A DNA stretch of 64,000 nucleotides from Saprospiraceae bacterium UBA6168 (GCA_002435785.1 DIUC01000020.1:1-64000); one strand, 5' to 3'. Counted from the first letter of the stretch, positions 54,824 through 64,000 are shown. Program-made: numbers and translations. Notes: generated by a model from the letters alone, not told the origin.

Positions 54824-57259
54824 ATGCCATTAATAGATGAATTATATGCGCCGGAAGGGTTTGATGAAGAAGGCGAATTCATGCCCCTAATCACCATAGA
54901 GGAGGAAGACGAACTCAGCATCAAAGACCCCTATCCCGAAGTGCTGCCCGTGCTGGCTCTGAAAAACACCGTGCTATTCCCCGGCGTGGTCATCCCCATC
55001 ACGGTGGGCCGTGACAAAAGCATCCGGGCCGTGCAAAAAGCCTACGACCACCACCGCATCGTGGCCGTGCTATCGCAACGGGACAGCAAAGTGGAGAACC
55101 CCGGCGTGGACGACCTGTTCGACATCGGTACGCTCGCCCGCATCATCAAGCTGATACGGATGCCGGACGGCACCACCACAGCCATCCTGCAAGGCCGCCG
55201 CCGCTTCCGGCTGGCTAAAATGGTGTCCGAAACCCCCTACATGCAGGGCACGGTGGAGGAAATCAACTACACCATGCCCAAGAACAAGCTGGAGTTCGAA
55301 GCCATCATGGCGTCCATCACGGACAAGGCCCGCAACATCATCCAGCTCTCCCCGCACATCCCCTCCGAGGCGGTCGTGATGATAAAAAACATCAACAACC
55401 CCAGCTTCCTCATCAACTTCATCGCCTCCAACCTTGGCGTGAAACTGATTACCAAACAGGCCATTCTCGAAGAAAACAACCTCGCCAAAAAGGCCGAAAG
55501 CCTGCTGGAGCAAATGGACACAGAGCTTCAACTGCTGGAACTGAAGGACCGCATAGAGAGCAAGGTTCGGGTGGACATCGAGAAGCAGCAGCGGGACTAC
55601 TATCTCAGCCAACAGCTCAAGACCATTCAAGAAGAATTGGGCGGCAACCCTCAAGAGGAGGAGCTTCGGGTGTTGGTGGACCGGGCCAAGAAAAAGAATT
55701 GGCCCAAAAATGCCGCCGATACCTTCGACAAGGAAATCAACAAGCTGCGCCGTATGAACCCACAGGTGGCCGAATACGCCATCCAGATGAACTACCTTGA
55801 CGTGCTGCTGGAGCTACCTTGGGAAGATTTTACGAAAGATAATTTCGACTTGAACCGTGTGCTAAAAGTGCTGGATAAAGACCACTACGGCCTGGAAAAA
55901 GTCAAGGAACGCATCCTCCAGCACCTCGCCGTGCTAAAGCTAAAGGGCGACATGAAAGCGCCCATCCTCTGCCTCGTCGGCCCTCCGGGCGTCGGCAAGA
56001 CCTCGCTGGGCAAGAGCATCGCCACGGCCATCAAGCGCAAGTTCATCCGCATGTCGCTGGGCGGTTTGCACGACGAGGCCGAAATCCGTGGCCACCGCAA
56101 GACCTATATCGGTGCCATGCCGGGCCGCATCATCCAGTCGCTGAAAAAATCGGGTTCTGGCAACCCGGTCTTCATCCTCGACGAGATAGACAAGGTGGGC
56201 CAGAGCTTTCGGGGCGACCCATCCTCTGCCCTGCTCGAAGTGCTGGACCCGGAGCAGAACTCCACGTTTTACGACAACTACCTCGAACTGGAGTATGACC
56301 TCTCGAAGGTCATGTTCATCGCCACCGCCAACTCCACCACAACCATACAGCCCGCCCTGCTGGACCGTATGGAGATGATTTACATCAATGGCTATTCGAT
56401 TGAGGAGAAAATCGAGATTTCCAAGCGCCACCTCATACCAGAGCAGTGCAAGGAACACGGCCTGAAGCCAAAGCAGGTGAGCCTGAGCAAGGCGGTCTTG
56501 ACCAAACTCATCCAAGAGTACACCCGTGAATCGGGCGTGCGCAGTCTTTCCCGCCAGATTGCGGGCGTGATGCGCTTCGTGGCCAAAAAAGTGGCCATGG
56601 AAGAAGCCTACGATGTGAACGTCAAGGCCGAAGACTTGAAGGAGATGCTGGGCCCGCCACGATTTTCCAACGACCTCTACAAAGAAGCCCAGCCGCATGG
56701 CGTCGCCATTGGCCTCGCCTGGACGAGCGTTGGCGGCGAGATACTTTTCATCGAAACCAGCCTGCACAAGGGCAAGGGCACACTCACTATGACCGGCAAC
56801 CTCGGCTCGGTGATGAAGGAGTCGGCCAGCACGGCACTGAGTTATATCAAGGCGCACTGCGAGGAACTGGGGGTTGACCCCAAGGAAATCGAGGAACACG
56901 ACATCCATATCCACGTGCCAGAAGGTGCCATTCCGAAAGACGGCCCATCTGCGGGTGTTACCATGCTAACGGCGCTTGTTTCCGCATTTACGAAGAAGAC
57001 CGTGAAGCCCTTCCTTGCCATGACGGGCGAAATCACCTTGCGTGGCAAGGTGCTTCCCGTGGGCGGCATCAAGGAGAAAATATTGGCGGCCAAGCGGGCG
57101 GGCATCAAGGAAATCATCCTCTGCAAGGAGAACCAGAAAAACGTGGAGGAAATCAACAAGGACTTCATTGATGGCGTGACATTCCACTACGTGGACCGGA
57201 TGGAGGAGGTACTGAAACTGGCTATTTCCGAAGGGAAAGCCAAGAAAAAGAAAGTGTGA
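54824..57259 (+). CDS. lon: ATP-dependent protease Lon
   Basis: 811 aa, the usual size. The N-terminal substrate-binding (LAN) domain starts at about residue 45 (LPVLALKNTVLFPGVVIPI). AAA+ Walker A is GPPGVGKT (386-393), Walker B FILDEIDKV. The C-terminal protease carries the Ser-Lys dyad S709 (KDGPSAGVT) and K752 (GIKEKILAAKRAG), 43 residues apart as in E. coli Lon. Degrades misfolded and regulatory proteins in the cytoplasm. A terminator follows 57 bases after the stop. Confidence 0.97.
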   Translation: MPLIDELYAPEGFDEEGEFMPLITIEEEDELSIKDPYPEVLPVLALKNTVLFPGVVIPITVGRDKSIRAVQKAYDHHRIVAVLSQRDSKVENPGVDDLFDIGTLARIIKLIRMPDGTTTAILQGRRRFRLAKMVSETPYMQGTVEEINYTMPKNKLEFEAIMASITDKARNIIQLSPHIPSEAVVMIKNINNPSFLINFIASNLGVKLITKQAILEENNLAKKAESLLEQMDTELQLLELKDRIESKVRVDIEKQQRDYYLSQQLKTIQEELGGNPQEEELRVLVDRAKKKNWPKNAADTFDKEINKLRRMNPQVAEYAIQMNYLDVLLELPWEDFTKDNFDLNRVLKVLDKDHYGLEKVKERILQHLAVLKLKGDMKAPILCLVGPPGVGKTSLGKSIATAIKRKFIRMSLGGLHDEAEIRGHRKTYIGAMPGRIIQSLKKSGSGNPVFILDEIDKVGQSFRGDPSSALLEVLDPEQNSTFYDNYLELEYDLSKVMFIATANSTTTIQPALLDRMEMIYINGYSIEEKIEISKRHLIPEQCKEHGLKPKQVSLSKAVLTKLIQEYTRESGVRSLSRQIAGVMRFVAKKVAMEEAYDVNVKAEDLKEMLGPPRFSNDLYKEAQPHGVAIGLAWTSVGGEILFIETSLHKGKGTLTMTGNLGSVMKESASTALSYIKAHCEELGVDPKEIEEHDIHIHVPEGAIPKDGPSAGVTMLTALVSAFTKKTVKPFLAMTGEITLRGKVLPVGGIKEKILAAKRAGIKEIILCKENQKNVEEINKDFIDGVTFHYVDRMEEVLKLAISEGKAKKKKV

Positions 57260-57316
57260 GGTAAAGCCAGGTCCCAATGTTGGCCTGTCGTATCTACACT
57301 ACAAATATTTCTTCAA

Positions 57317-57352
57317 AAAGGCATGGCGATTAGTCGCCATGCCTTTTTTTTA
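57317..57352 (+). terminator. Intrinsic terminator after lon
   Basis: AAAGGCATGGCGA (57317-57329) pairs with TCGCCATGCCTTT (57334-57346), loop TTAG, with an eight-base T-run. Also usable from the other strand because A residues precede the stem. Confidence 0.93.
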
Positions 57353-57411
57353 GGATGAAAAATCCACTTATAGCTCGCCCCCCGGCCAGCGGTTAGAAAG
57401 GCCTAAAAACA

Positions 57412-57452
57412 CACAGACCGCTGGGAATCAAAAAGATTTCCGGCGGTCTGTG
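57412..57452. terminator. Second hairpin in the lon to PKD-gene interval
   Basis: CACAGACCGC (57412-57421) pairs with GCGGTCTGTG (57443-57452), with inner pairing TGGGAATC/GATTTCCG. The rest of the 348-base stretch 57260-57607 shows no gene. It may serve the PKD gene ending at 57608, though no T-run follows. Confidence 0.6.
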
Positions 57453-57607
57453 GCTTTCTTCCAAATCAAAAACGCCACCGCTTTTTAGACTATAATTCTG
57501 TGAAGATGCGACAGACAATCCTGTTCGCAGGGGCTTTTCGTTCCTCTAACAGTTGCCGGGCAACATGGAAATGACTCGCCCTATTCCCAGCACACGCCCG
57601 TCGGCCC

Positions 57608-60600
57608 TCAAAATCTAACGACCTTCACCGCTTCCCCATTCCGGCCATCCACTACCAAGCGGAGGAAGTAAACGCCCGTGCCCTTGAAGGCACTGCCCAA
57701 CTCCACCGAGCCGGATGCAGCTTGGAGGGGTACTTCGGCGACCACCCTGCCCAGCAGGTCGGTGACTACGAGGCTGGCTTTGTCAAAGGCATTTTTCAAT
57801 TCATAGGCCACCCAGAGCTGGCTGCTGAACGGATTGGGGCTTGCTACGAGTGAAGCATGATAGCCATTAGGGGTTTCCGTACTGGATGCCTGTATTTCGA
57901 CAAGGTGTATGATGGCGGAGCCACCGCACTCATTAGTTGCCACGAGTTCTACTTCGTAAATGCCCGGCGAAGCATAACTATGCACCGGGTTTTCGAGCGT
58001 GCTGCCAGCAGCACCCTCTCCAAAAAGCCAAGAATAAGTATCGGCGTTCACCGAAGTGTTCGTGAACACCACGTCCAGCCCGTTTACGGTAAATGTAAAC
58101 CCAGCCAATGCGCCCTCTTCCACAATGATTAAGCTGGGCTGCACAAATTCGTCGCTGCCGCCGGGGCCAGTCACCGTAAGCGACACGCTATATGTGCCGG
58201 GGCTGGCATAGGTCACGGTCGGGTTCTGCTCGGTGGAAGTAGCTGGTGTGCCGCCGGGAAATCCCCATGCCCAGCTATCCACGATACCTGCGGACTGGTC
58301 GGCGAAGGTGACTTCCAATGGAGCGCAGCTCGGCACCTGGCTGACGCTGAAGCTGGCCACTGGCGCAGCCACCGCAATCACGATTTCCGACACGAAAGTC
58401 GTTGAGCCACAGCCGTTTGTGGCGGTCAGAAAGACTGTATAGGTGCCGTTAGCGGCATAGCTATGGCTGGGGTTTTCGGCAGTGCTGGTGCCGCCATCGC
58501 CGAAGTTCCAGGCATAGCCGATGGCGCCTTCGGAGATGTTGAAGAAGGTGGCCTCCAGTTCGTTGACGGTGAACAAGAAGGCCGTGATAGGCGCAGCGTT
58601 CACTGTGATGATGTCCATCTGTGTGGCCTCGCTCGTGCCTGCCGAGTTGGTCACGGTCAGCGTGGCGCTGTAAACGCCGGGGGCGCTAAAGGTCACGGCG
58701 GGGTTTTGTACCGAGGAGGTGGCCGGGTTGCCACCGGGGAACGACCATGCCCAACTTGTCGGCTCGCCCGCCGATTGGTCGGTAAACTGCACCTCGAACG
58801 GGGCGCAACCTTGTGCTTGATTTAGGGTAAATGCGGCCGTTGGCGCTATGGCACTTATGGTCACATTGGCAATATAGCTTGTGGTGCCACATCCATTGGT
58901 GGCGTTTAATTCCACCATATAGGTGCCAGTGCTGGGGAAGGTATAAGTCGGATTTGTTTCCGTGCTTGTATTGCCAGAACCATCATTAAATGACCAAATG
59001 TATGTGTTGGCATTACCCGAGTTATTGACAAAAGATACTTCCGTTCCATTTATGCTAAAATCAAAATCAACCGTGGGCGTGGCATTAATCGTTATTAAAT
59101 CGGCTTGGGTAATTCCCGCATTTCCCCAGCTATTGTTGACCGATAGTGTGGCGCTATAAGTACCAGCATAGTCGTAGGTGATGACCGGGTTTTGCTCAAA
59201 GGAAGTGACCGGATTGCCGCCGGGAAAGGCCCATGACCAAGCAATTGGCTGCCCCGATGATTGGTCGGAATATGCCACTGTCAATGGCGCACAGCCCGAT
59301 GTGATATTCGCAGTAAATGCTGCAACAGGCAAGAAGTCGGATATGGTTATATCTTCCGAATATACGGCGTTGCCGCAATTATTGTTTACCGTTAAAACAA
59401 CCGTATAATTGCCCGGAGCGGTATAGGTATAGTTTGGATTGGACGATGTGGCCATGCCGCCGTCCCCAAAGTCCCAAGTATAGGAACTGCCCGAAGTGGA
59501 GGTGTTGGTAAACTGCACTTGCGGCCCGTTCACGGAAGCACTATATCCCGCCACGGGGTTTTCGCCCACGACGATGAGGCTGCTCGCTGCGGATTGGCTG
59601 GAACCCGCCGCATTGGCCACGGTCAGTTCCACATCGAAGCTGCCGCTGGCCAAGTAGGTCACGGATGGGTTCTGCTCGGTGGAGCTGGAGGGAGTGCCAC
59701 CGGGGAACGACCAAGCCCATTCGGTGGGGCCATTGCCGCTCTGGTCGGTGAAGGACACAGTAAATGGCGCACAACCCGACACCATGTTTGCCCCAAACTT
59801 TGCCACCGGCACAAACGGCCCGATGGTCACGTCCTGTGTGGCCACGGCCACGCCGCAATCACCGTAGGTGGTCAAGGTCACGGTATAGGTGCCCACTTGT
59901 TGGTACTGGTGCAGCGGGTTGGGGGCGGTGCCGGTGTTCCCGTCGCCGAAGTCCCATTGGAGGTTGTTGTAATTGGTGGAGGCATTCGCAAAGGTAGCCG
60001 TCAAGCTGTCCACGCTGCTGTTGAATGCCGCTGCGGGTGACGGGGCGATGACGACGAGGTCATTTGCCGAAAGGCTGTAAGTATTGCCGCCCTGTGTCAC
60101 CACTTGGAGGCTGACGCTATGGGTGCCCGGCTCTGTGAAATTCACGCTCGGGTACTGCTCAGAGGAGGTGGCTGGGCTACCGCCGCCAAAGGTCCAGGCC
60201 CAGGAGGCCACAATGCCAGTGTTCTCGAAGAAATCAATGGTCAGTGGTGCGCAACCCGACGTGGGTGCGGTGTAGGTGAATGCTGGAAATGAGTTGATGA
60301 CGAGCGGCTCCAAGGCCACGTCGAGAATGGTCAGCACACCGTTTTCGAGGGTGGCCTGTACGGTCTTCGGGAAGTAGCCTGTGGCAGTGAACGTCACGTT
60401 GAACACGCCGGGGATGGCCTGCCCTGTCTTATAGTTGCCGAGCAGGTTGCTTGTGCCAGCATTCGCCTGGGTACTAGCGATGCTCACGCTGGCATTGGAG
60501 ACGGCTGCGCCCGTGATGGCGTTCGTCACCTTGCCTTCCAGCCAGCAGGCGCGCACGTAGTTCACATCGTACACCAGTAGGCCATTCTGCATGTCGGAAG

Positions 60601-61609
60601 CAATCACCACGCCCGAAGGGAAGTAGGGATAAACGCCCCAGACGCCATAAAACCCAGCAGGATTTGAAACAAAGGAATCGAAATTGCCGACCTCTATCAT
60701 GTTCTGCGGCCGAGATCCATCAATGATGATGGTGCCGTTGGTGTAGTACGCCGTGACCACCCAATCGTTCCAGACATGCACGTTGTGGGGTATGGTGCCG
60801 ATGCCAAGGGTGGCCACTGGACGGAACTGGTTTAGTTCCTTGATGTTGTCAAGGTCAGAAATATCGTAGGCCGCCACTGGAGCGTTTGCCTTTTCGTCGG
60901 TGGTAAAAACCACGTTGCTCGCATCGTTCAGCCAAGTATTATGAGTGAAGTTATAGGGCGTTTGCTGTATGGCCAACAAAACGGGGTTTGACTTATCGGT
61001 GATATCATAGATTTTGAAATTGCCAGCGTAAATGTCCGAGGTGAATAAACGGTTGTTCCGAGCATAACTGTCGTGGCAATAAATTGGTGGCAACTTCCCT
61101 ACATAAACGGGGTTGCCATTGTCGGCGCTCACGTCCACAATGAGCGGGCCGCCGCTGTTGAGGTTCGAGCCATTAAGATAGAGGTATCCAAACTCGTCCA
61201 CGGTGATGGAGTGTATTTTGTTTAAAACGCCGAGGCCGGGGATGTTGGGCGCCCAGTGGGTACTGGTCACGTTGTTCGGGTTGGTCATGTTGACCACCAA
61301 CACGCCGCCGCCGCCCTCCGTCACGGCATAGATGTAGTGTCCCCACGATTTCACTTCTCGCCACTGGGAGTTCACATCTGGGATGAACGCAATTTCCTGC
61401 ACGTTGTAGGGGTCGGAAATGTTCACAACCGACAGGCCAGTGGAAACGCCAACAGCGGCGTACTCGGTGCCGTCTTCGGGGTCAATATAGCCCCATAAGC
61501 TGCTCACCTGCGGGGTGTAATCTATCTGGTCGGTCAGGGTCATGTTCAATTGGGCAATGGCCAAAGCAGCGGTGCAGGCCAGAAGGAAGGAAAGTAATGT
61601 TTTTCTCAT
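57608..61609 (-). CDS. Large secreted protein: choice-of-anchor B propeller, ten PKD domains, T9SS tail
   Basis: 1333 aa. Signal peptide 1-19 (LLSFLLACTAALAIA). Residues about 20-365 fit the choice-of-anchor B/LVIVD propeller (LWGYIDPEDGTEYAAVGVSTGLSVVNIS ... IPHNVHVWNDWVVTAYY). A carboxypeptidase-regulatory segment follows (about 368-440, LEGKVTNAITGAAVSNASVSI). Then ten PKD domains alternate in two types: type A with SGCAPxTVxF and W.WxFPGG, type B with a W.FGDG core. The C-terminus is a T9SS sorting domain (NPFSSQLWVAYELKN ... VVTDLLGRVVAEV ... GTGVYFLRLVV). Such proteins are surface or released adhesins. Ligand unknown. Divergent from the small membrane protein gene. Confidence 0.93.
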   Translation of the reverse strand: MRKTLLSFLLACTAALAIAQLNMTLTDQIDYTPQVSSLWGYIDPEDGTEYAAVGVSTGLSVVNISDPYNVQEIAFIPDVNSQWREVKSWGHYIYAVTEGGGGVLVVNMTNPNNVTSTHWAPNIPGLGVLNKIHSITVDEFGYLYLNGSNLNSGGPLIVDVSADNGNPVYVGKLPPIYCHDSYARNNRLFTSDIYAGNFKIYDITDKSNPVLLAIQQTPYNFTHNTWLNDASNVVFTTDEKANAPVAAYDISDLDNIKELNQFRPVATLGIGTIPHNVHVWNDWVVTAYYTNGTIIIDGSRPQNMIEVGNFDSFVSNPAGFYGVWGVYPYFPSGVVIASDMQNGLLVYDVNYVRACWLEGKVTNAITGAAVSNASVSIASTQANAGTSNLLGNYKTGQAIPGVFNVTFTATGYFPKTVQATLENGVLTILDVALEPLVINSFPAFTYTAPTSGCAPLTIDFFENTGIVASWAWTFGGGSPATSSEQYPSVNFTEPGTHSVSLQVVTQGGNTYSLSANDLVVIAPSPAAAFNSSVDSLTATFANASTNYNNLQWDFGDGNTGTAPNPLHQYQQVGTYTVTLTTYGDCGVAVATQDVTIGPFVPVAKFGANMVSGCAPFTVSFTDQSGNGPTEWAWSFPGGTPSSSTEQNPSVTYLASGSFDVELTVANAAGSSQSAASSLIVVGENPVAGYSASVNGPQVQFTNTSTSGSSYTWDFGDGGMATSSNPNYTYTAPGNYTVVLTVNNNCGNAVYSEDITISDFLPVAAFTANITSGCAPLTVAYSDQSSGQPIAWSWAFPGGNPVTSFEQNPVITYDYAGTYSATLSVNNSWGNAGITQADLITINATPTVDFDFSINGTEVSFVNNSGNANTYIWSFNDGSGNTSTETNPTYTFPSTGTYMVELNATNGCGTTSYIANVTISAIAPTAAFTLNQAQGCAPFEVQFTDQSAGEPTSWAWSFPGGNPATSSVQNPAVTFSAPGVYSATLTVTNSAGTSEATQMDIITVNAAPITAFLFTVNELEATFFNISEGAIGYAWNFGDGGTSTAENPSHSYAANGTYTVFLTATNGCGSTTFVSEIVIAVAAPVASFSVSQVPSCAPLEVTFADQSAGIVDSWAWGFPGGTPATSTEQNPTVTYASPGTYSVSLTVTGPGGSDEFVQPSLIIVEEGALAGFTFTVNGLDVVFTNTSVNADTYSWLFGEGAAGSTLENPVHSYASPGIYEVELVATNECGGSAIIHLVEIQASSTETPNGYHASLVASPNPFSSQLWVAYELKNAFDKASLVVTDLLGRVVAEVPLQAASGSVELGSAFKGTGVYFLRLVVDGRNGEAVKVVRF

Positions 61610-61784
61610 GTTGGGAAATGTTGGATGTAGTCTGTGAAAAATAACGATTCAAATCGGGGTTAAACATAGGGAAAAAGCAGAACTATTGCGGAAACGCCAT
61701 TGTCGGCCAGCTTGCTTACACTTCATCTTGCAGTTACCGCATTGATTTTTAAGGGTTGCGTTTGCTTTGAGGTAATGGCTGCCA

Positions 61785-61824
61785 CCCTCTCAAAATGAAA
61801 CCTGACCCTCTCATTTTGAGAGGG
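61785..61824 (+). terminator. Terminator-like hairpin upstream of the small membrane protein
   Basis: CCCTCTCAAAATGA (61785-61798) pairs exactly with TCATTTTGAGAGGG (61811-61824), followed by TTTTTC. No gene on the plus strand ends nearby, and the PKD gene starts at 61609 on the other strand. It may be an attenuator in the leader of the plus-strand genes, or end a small RNA. Confidence 0.7.
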
Positions 61825-61884
61825 TTTTTCTTTTTTGTGAGTTTAGGATAATAAATATTTCAGGTACAAAATACTGACAATCAA

Positions 61885-62091
61885 TTGTTTGTAAAAAATT
61901 TAAAAAAAATTCTTCCTCGGGGTACAGCATTTGGCATACAGGGTTTCAGAACCGCAAATGAGCGGGAACAACTGCGAAATAAAGAAACTCAAAATTCATC
62001 CCAAATGGTAGTTGCTATTTTTTTCCTGACCATGTTTTTGACTTTTCTGGTGCTGGTGGCGCTTACCACCATCGGCGAGCAGAAAGCTTGA
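61885..62091 (+). CDS. Small single-pass membrane protein
   Basis: 68 aa if started at TTG 61885; the first in-frame ATG (62006) would leave only 28 residues. One transmembrane helix lies at about residues 42-62 (VVAIFFLTMFLTFLVLVAL), after a basic, soluble N-terminal part (RTANEREQLRNKETQNSS). No family recognised. It ends 58 bases before the sigma factor gene on the same strand, so it may be part of its unit. It lacks the cytoplasmic motif of known anti-sigma proteins. Confidence 0.5.
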   Translation: MFVKNLKKILPRGTAFGIQGFRTANEREQLRNKETQNSSQMVVAIFFLTMFLTFLVLVALTTIGEQKA

Positions 62092-62149
62092 AACAACGAC
62101 CCCAACGAAGGCCATTCCAAAAACTTTTTATAATTCCTAAATTCAGATT

Positions 62150-62674
62150 ATGACGACCATCGAATTTAATTGCCACTTCAACAGCCTCCAAAACAAGCTG
62201 TTGCCCTTTGCTTACAGACTAACCAACAACGTGGAAGACGCCAAGGACCTCATCCAGGAAACGGCGCTGCGTGCCTACAACAACAAGGAGAAATTCGAGA
62301 CGGGCACGAACTTCAAAGCGTGGGTGACTACCATCATGCGCAACACGTTCATCAATATTTACCGCAAGAAAAAGAACAGGGCTACTTCCTCGGAGCCAGC
62401 CGACAGCTACGTTTTCGTCAACGAAAACCACGCCGTGGACAACAGCGCCCACTCCAACATGACAATGGTAGAGCTTGACGGTATGATGCATACCCTCGAC
62501 AACATTTACCGAACGCCGTTCCAGCTTTTCTTCGAGGGCTACAAATACGAAGAAATTGCAGAGAACATGAACCTGCCCATCGGCACGGTCAAGAGCCGAA
62601 TCTTCTTTGCCCGGCAAAAATTGATGGAGACCATCAAATACAGCTATGCCTACGATACCACTGTACTAAATTAA
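62150..62674 (+). CDS. ECF-type RNA polymerase sigma factor
   Basis: 174 aa. Region 2 (LLPFAYRLTNNVEDAKDLIQETALRAYNNKEKFETGTNFKAWVTTIMRNTFINIYRKKKNR) and region 4 (IYRTPFQLFFEGYKYEEIAENMNLPIGTVKSRIFFARQKLMETI) are both clear, which gives the ECF architecture without region 3. No obvious anti-sigma gene follows; the next gene is a sensor protein with HAMP and PAS. Length is typical. It may be regulated by the terminator-like hairpin at 61785. Confidence 0.93.
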   Translation: MTTIEFNCHFNSLQNKLLPFAYRLTNNVEDAKDLIQETALRAYNNKEKFETGTNFKAWVTTIMRNTFINIYRKKKNRATSSEPADSYVFVNENHAVDNSAHSNMTMVELDGMMHTLDNIYRTPFQLFFEGYKYEEIAENMNLPIGTVKSRIFFARQKLMETIKYSYAYDTTVLN

Positions 62675-62864
62675 AAACCAAGCGCGGGGCTAACCTTCTC
62701 CCAATTGCAAACCGAGTTTTCCTATACCCTCCTAAACCGCTTCTGCCCCGCAACCCCCAATTCACCATTTTTCCACGCTGCGATGTGCGGTGCAACGGAT
62801 TTGGAATAGATTCATACATTTGAATTTCCAATTCGGCACTTCACATCGCTTTTTTATTTTTTGG

Positions 62865-64000
62865 ATGAAACAGCCTACTCAAATTCTTCCTGTGGATGAA
62901 AAAAAATCCAACTTCCGCCAGGAAGCCAAAGGTGCGGGGCGTTTTTTCTCCAAAAATAAAGGAAATGCCCTACGCCAGCGAATAGTGGCAACGAAAGAGA
63001 AAATGCCTTCCCTGTCGAGGCTTTTTAGAAAAAAAGCTGCCCACTTTTTCAAGTCAATTTCCAGCATGACCCGTGCGGGTGCGAGAGAGCAGTTGCGAAA
63101 CCTCCGGCTCAAAACAAAGATTGTGCTGGTGCTGCTCGTCCTGTTTGGGGTCGTCACGATGCTTGGGATGTTGGGCGGCTACTATGTGCAGCGCACCTCC
63201 ACCGACTCCCTCTTAATGATGCAGGAAAACTACCAGGCCATCAACTATACAAGGGGCATGTCGAAGGCCGTGAACGACATGATAGTGATTTTGACGCTCG
63301 AAAAGACGGCCCCAGCCTACCGCAACCAAGTACTCAGGAAAGCCTCCGACGAATTTGAACGCAACCTCAACATGCAGCTCAACAAGGTCACGGGCAAGGA
63401 AGAGCAAGAACTGACGGAACAACTAAAGCGGGATTTTGAGCGCTTCCGGGACAACCTCATGCTGGTGAGCGCCACGAACGAGGTGTCCACTGACCTCTTT
63501 ATGCAAAAAAGATATATCGAAAGCATTCTGGAATCCGTCCATATCCTGAACGACAAGATGATACAGCAGCGGACTTTGGAGGCCAACAAAATTGCGAACC
63601 GGGTCACGCTCGGCATGGTGGTACTTGGCGTGCTGTTTTTCGTGTTCGCCATTTTTGCCATGTTCTATTTCCCGAGCTATGTGGGCGACCCCATCCAGTC
63701 CATGACGCAGAGCATCCGCCAAATCGCACGGAAGAACTACCGGGAGCGCATCGCCATTGAATCTGGCGACGAGTTTGGCGAAATGGCCCAGTCGTTCAAC
63801 CTCATGGCCCAAAAGCTGGAAGAGTACGAGAACATCAACATGTCGCAGGTGTTGAGCGAAAAGAAGCGCACGGAAACCATCGTCAGCCGCATGAACGAGG
63901 CCATCATCGGCCTCGACGACAGCAAGAACATCCTGTTCGCCAATCCCCCAGCACTCGAACTGCTCGGTTTGCAAGAGGCAGACCTCATCGGCCAGAACGC
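62865..64000 (+). CDS. Membrane sensor protein with HAMP and PAS domains, cut by window end
   Basis: At least 378 codons from the ATG at 62865, open to the last base. A basic cytoplasmic N-terminus of about 85 residues precedes TM1 (about 88-110, IVLVLLVLFGVVTMLGMLGG). A periplasmic helical region (about 112-240) and TM2 (about 245-268, VTLGMVVLGVLFFVFAIFAMF) follow. HAMP comes next (DPIQSMTQSIRQIARKNYRERIAIESGDEFGEMAQSFNLMAQKL), then the start of a PAS domain (TIVSRMNEAIIGLDDSKNILFANPPALELLG). In this family a HisKA/HATPase kinase usually follows, but it is outside the window. The long basic N-terminus is unusual. The preceding spacer (62675-62864) shows no gene. Confidence 0.85.
   Translation, partial: MKQPTQILPVDEKKSNFRQEAKGAGRFFSKNKGNALRQRIVATKEKMPSLSRLFRKKAAHFFKSISSMTRAGAREQLRNLRLKTKIVLVLLVLFGVVTMLGMLGGYYVQRTSTDSLLMMQENYQAINYTRGMSKAVNDMIVILTLEKTAPAYRNQVLRKASDEFERNLNMQLNKVTGKEEQELTEQLKRDFERFRDNLMLVSATNEVSTDLFMQKRYIESILESVHILNDKMIQQRTLEANKIANRVTLGMVVLGVLFFVFAIFAMFYFPSYVGDPIQSMTQSIRQIARKNYRERIAIESGDEFGEMAQSFNLMAQKLEEYENINMSQVLSEKKRTETIVSRMNEAIIGLDDSKNILFANPPALELLGLQEADLIGQN

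Overview
The window looks like a chromosome segment of a Bacteroidota bacterium, most likely of the Saprospiraceae/Lewinella type. The reasons are four proteins with a C-terminal type IX secretion (T9SS) sorting tail, the gliding/T9SS lipoprotein gene gldD next to ssb and mutY, many PKD and FG-GAP adhesin modules, an SSB ending in DDLPF, DUF4199/DUF1761/DUF3127 proteins, and several promoters with the Bacteroidota -7 box TAnnTTTG. No rRNA, tRNA, CRISPR array or complete insertion sequence was seen. The assignment to family level is inference.

Layout. 0-3 kb: caspase-like gene tail, yebC, a YdeI/DUF1905 protein, a DUF1761 membrane protein and an AMPK-beta-like glycogen-binding protein with a histone-like tail. 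3.5-9.5 kb: three secreted T9SS cargo proteins (a 42-bp-repeat protein, an FG-GAP/ASPIC protein, a pentaheme cytochrome). 9.5-12.8 kb: a small HNH nuclease module beside cystathionine beta-synthase, and a Uma2 nuclease. 12.8-16.5 kb: lpxK, a POTRA/beta-barrel outer-membrane protein and nadK. 16.5-17.5 kb: a gene-poor repeat region. 17.5-27.2 kb: an aspartoacylase-like/RimK pair, an MFS transporter, a CAT-like acetyltransferase, moaE-moaD, a TPR histidine kinase, a secreted amidohydrolase and a small barrel protein. 27.6-34.7 kb: an AT-rich, probably acquired restriction-modification island, read leftward: an unknown ORF, an RHH-like regulator, two complementary N6-adenine methyltransferase proteins, a GIY-YIG/helicase restriction protein, a two-TM cytoplasmic-domain protein and a 76-aa protein. 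35-47 kb: a carboxypeptidase-regulatory-domain protein, a GH2-PA14 glycosidase, DUF3127, a cysteine-less ArsC-like protein, a dihydroorotase-like protein without its metal site, two DUF4199 proteins, GT2 and GT4 glycosyltransferases, a second Uma2, a methyltransferase and gldD. 47-57 kb: ssb, mutY, frr, a NYN/PIN protein, a glucosaminidase with LysM repeats, a barrel protein, rodA and lon. 57.6-64 kb: a 1333-aa protein with ten PKD domains, a small membrane protein, an ECF-type sigma factor, and the start of a HAMP/PAS sensor protein cut by the window end.

How the genes relate. Most are housekeeping or cell-envelope genes: LPS (lpxK, glycosyltransferases), outer-membrane proteins, wall remodelling (glucosaminidase, rodA), protein quality control and recycling (lon, frr), DNA repair and replication (ssb, mutY). 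The accessory parts are the restriction island and the HNH module.

The most unusual feature is not a gene. Many boundaries between genes carry hairpins built by repeating a short word (8-12 nt) a few times and following it with its reverse complement. The word differs from place to place, although some words recur. Related sequence also lies inside genes: a 22-codon in-frame insertion in mutY, the first codons of a glycosyltransferase and the last codons of the CAT-like gene. Separately, three unrelated tandem arrays all have a 42-bp period. Both patterns are read directly from the sequence; their meaning is open.
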